A stretch of 64,000 nucleotides of DNA from Armigeres subalbatus (lineage: Eukaryota; Arthropoda; Insecta; Diptera; Culicidae): NCBI RefSeq assembly GCF_024139115.2, contig NC_085140.1, positions 294,839,293 through 294,903,292 on the forward strand, written 5' to 3'. The notes under the pieces were generated by a model. That model was not told where the DNA came from. It saw only the letters and a list, made by a program, of their open reading frames with translations, and made no database searches. Position 1 is the first letter of the stretch. Each line of letters begins with the position of its first letter. Made by a program: the position numbers and the translations under genes. Positions 63,250 through 64,000 of the stretch are shown here, one piece after another.

Positions 63250-64000
63250 AAATTCAGTGGAAATTACTTCAGATATAAATCCAGAAATTCGTTTGGAAAT
63301 TCCTCAAGATATTCCTCAGAAAATTCGAAAAAGTGAACTAATTTAGAATTTTCCTATGAATTCGGTGAACTAATTTAGAATTTCCCTATGAATTCCTTTA
63401 GAACTTACTCCAAGAATTCCCTTGAAAATTTATTTGGCTATTGCTTCGGAAATTCTTTCCAAAATTTCTTCAAAAGTTCCTTCAGGAAATTCCTTGGAAA
63501 TTACTTTAGGGATTGCTTCGGAAATTCCTTTACGGAGTCTTTTGGGATTTTTTTTCGGAAATTCATTTGAAAACTTTTTTTCTTCGGAAATTCCTTTAAA
63601 AATTCTTTAGAAAATACCCATGGAAACTCCTTCATGAATTTCCATCGGAATACCTACGGACACTGTTTGAGGAATACATCCGGAAATCTCTTTAGGAGAA
63701 AGCCTTCGGAATTTGATTTAGTTTTTTTTAATCCCTTCAAGAATTTCTTCTAGGAATTTCTAATAGAAATTCTTCCAGTAATTCCTTAAAAATTTCTTCG
63801 GAAACTCAAAGAAGATATTTTTGGTATTCTTTCGAAATTTTCCTCTGGAGTTTATTTAGAACTTTTTCCAGGAATTCTTTCTAAATTTCCTACAGGAATT
63901 CCTTCGAACATTCCTCCGGAAATTCCTTTAGCAGAAACTCCAGAAATTCCTGTAGCACTTCGAAAATTTCTTTTAAAATTCCTTTAAGAATTCTTTCGAG
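63250..64000. repeat. Degenerate GAAATTCCTT/GGAATTCC array running off the window
   Basis: Units such as GGAAATTCCTTT, GAATTTCTTC and GGAATTCCTTC drift with an 11-12-bp period to the window end. It follows an ACGTAA-type MITE, as the array at 47640 does. GTGAACTAATTTAGAATTT is duplicated near 63333 and 63366. Two overlapping plus-strand ORFs are repeat by-products. Confidence 0.8.

Overview
The window looks like an intergenic or intronic stretch of an Aedes-type (culicine) mosquito chromosome. The call rests on a SINE I recognise as Feilai-like, a DD37E mariner-type transposon (a lineage known from mosquitoes), RTE-like LINE fragments, and many short inverted-repeat elements in AT-rich DNA. 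No complete host protein gene could be assembled. Almost everything recognisable is mobile-element or tandem-repeat DNA, often nested.

Layout. 0-7.8 kb: scattered low-complexity repeats, a 480-bp tandem duplication (3725-4630), a TTAA-flanked MITE (4951-5171), a small MITE and a reversed Feilai fragment. 7.8-14.1 kb: a degenerate ~140-155 bp satellite in two opposite-facing arms around a foldback element (12288-12606). The left arm is split by an AT-rich element, which is split by a 2.6-kb pogo-like element carrying a LINE fragment. 14.1-20 kb: dispersed repeats and a tRNA-derived SINE. 20-24.3 kb: a possible non-coding first exon, a hairpin MITE, the second TTAA MITE and a 2.5-kb TIR-bounded segment with a nested hAT-like MITE. 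25-34.5 kb: dispersed repeats, a hAT-like foldback element with an 8-bp target duplication (28677-29422), a full Feilai SINE with target duplication, another foldback element, and a 155-bp duplication upstream of a tRNA-like cloverleaf.

37.4-41.8 kb is the largest coding relic: a dead minus-strand non-LTR retrotransposon (A; endonuclease plus reverse transcriptase). It is interrupted by a younger 5'-truncated LINE (B, 37843-38792) flanked by an 11-bp target duplication, and by a 108-bp MITE. 41.8-46.8 kb holds two unrecognised, decayed or spliced minus-strand coding candidates. 47.6-51.2 kb is a long array with a 24-bp period (two 12-mers around GAATTCC); a similar array starts at 63.25 kb, and both follow the same small TIR element. 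53-54.6 kb is a LINE relic broken by a MITE, an apparent small inversion and a solo LTR. 55.5-56.2 kb has the best host-gene candidate, a signal-peptide exon with a splice donor, next to a foldback element. 57.7-59.9 kb is another LINE 3' fragment abutting a complete-looking DD37E transposon whose transposase has one in-frame stop. The end of the window has a TTAA-flanked TIR element, an ACACAG-type MITE and a GGC repeat.

The pattern is layered insertion and decay, with small segmental rearrangements between inverted copies, not a set of cooperating genes. The candidate exons (20.2, 31.4, 42.2, 45.7 and 55.6 kb) need transcript evidence.
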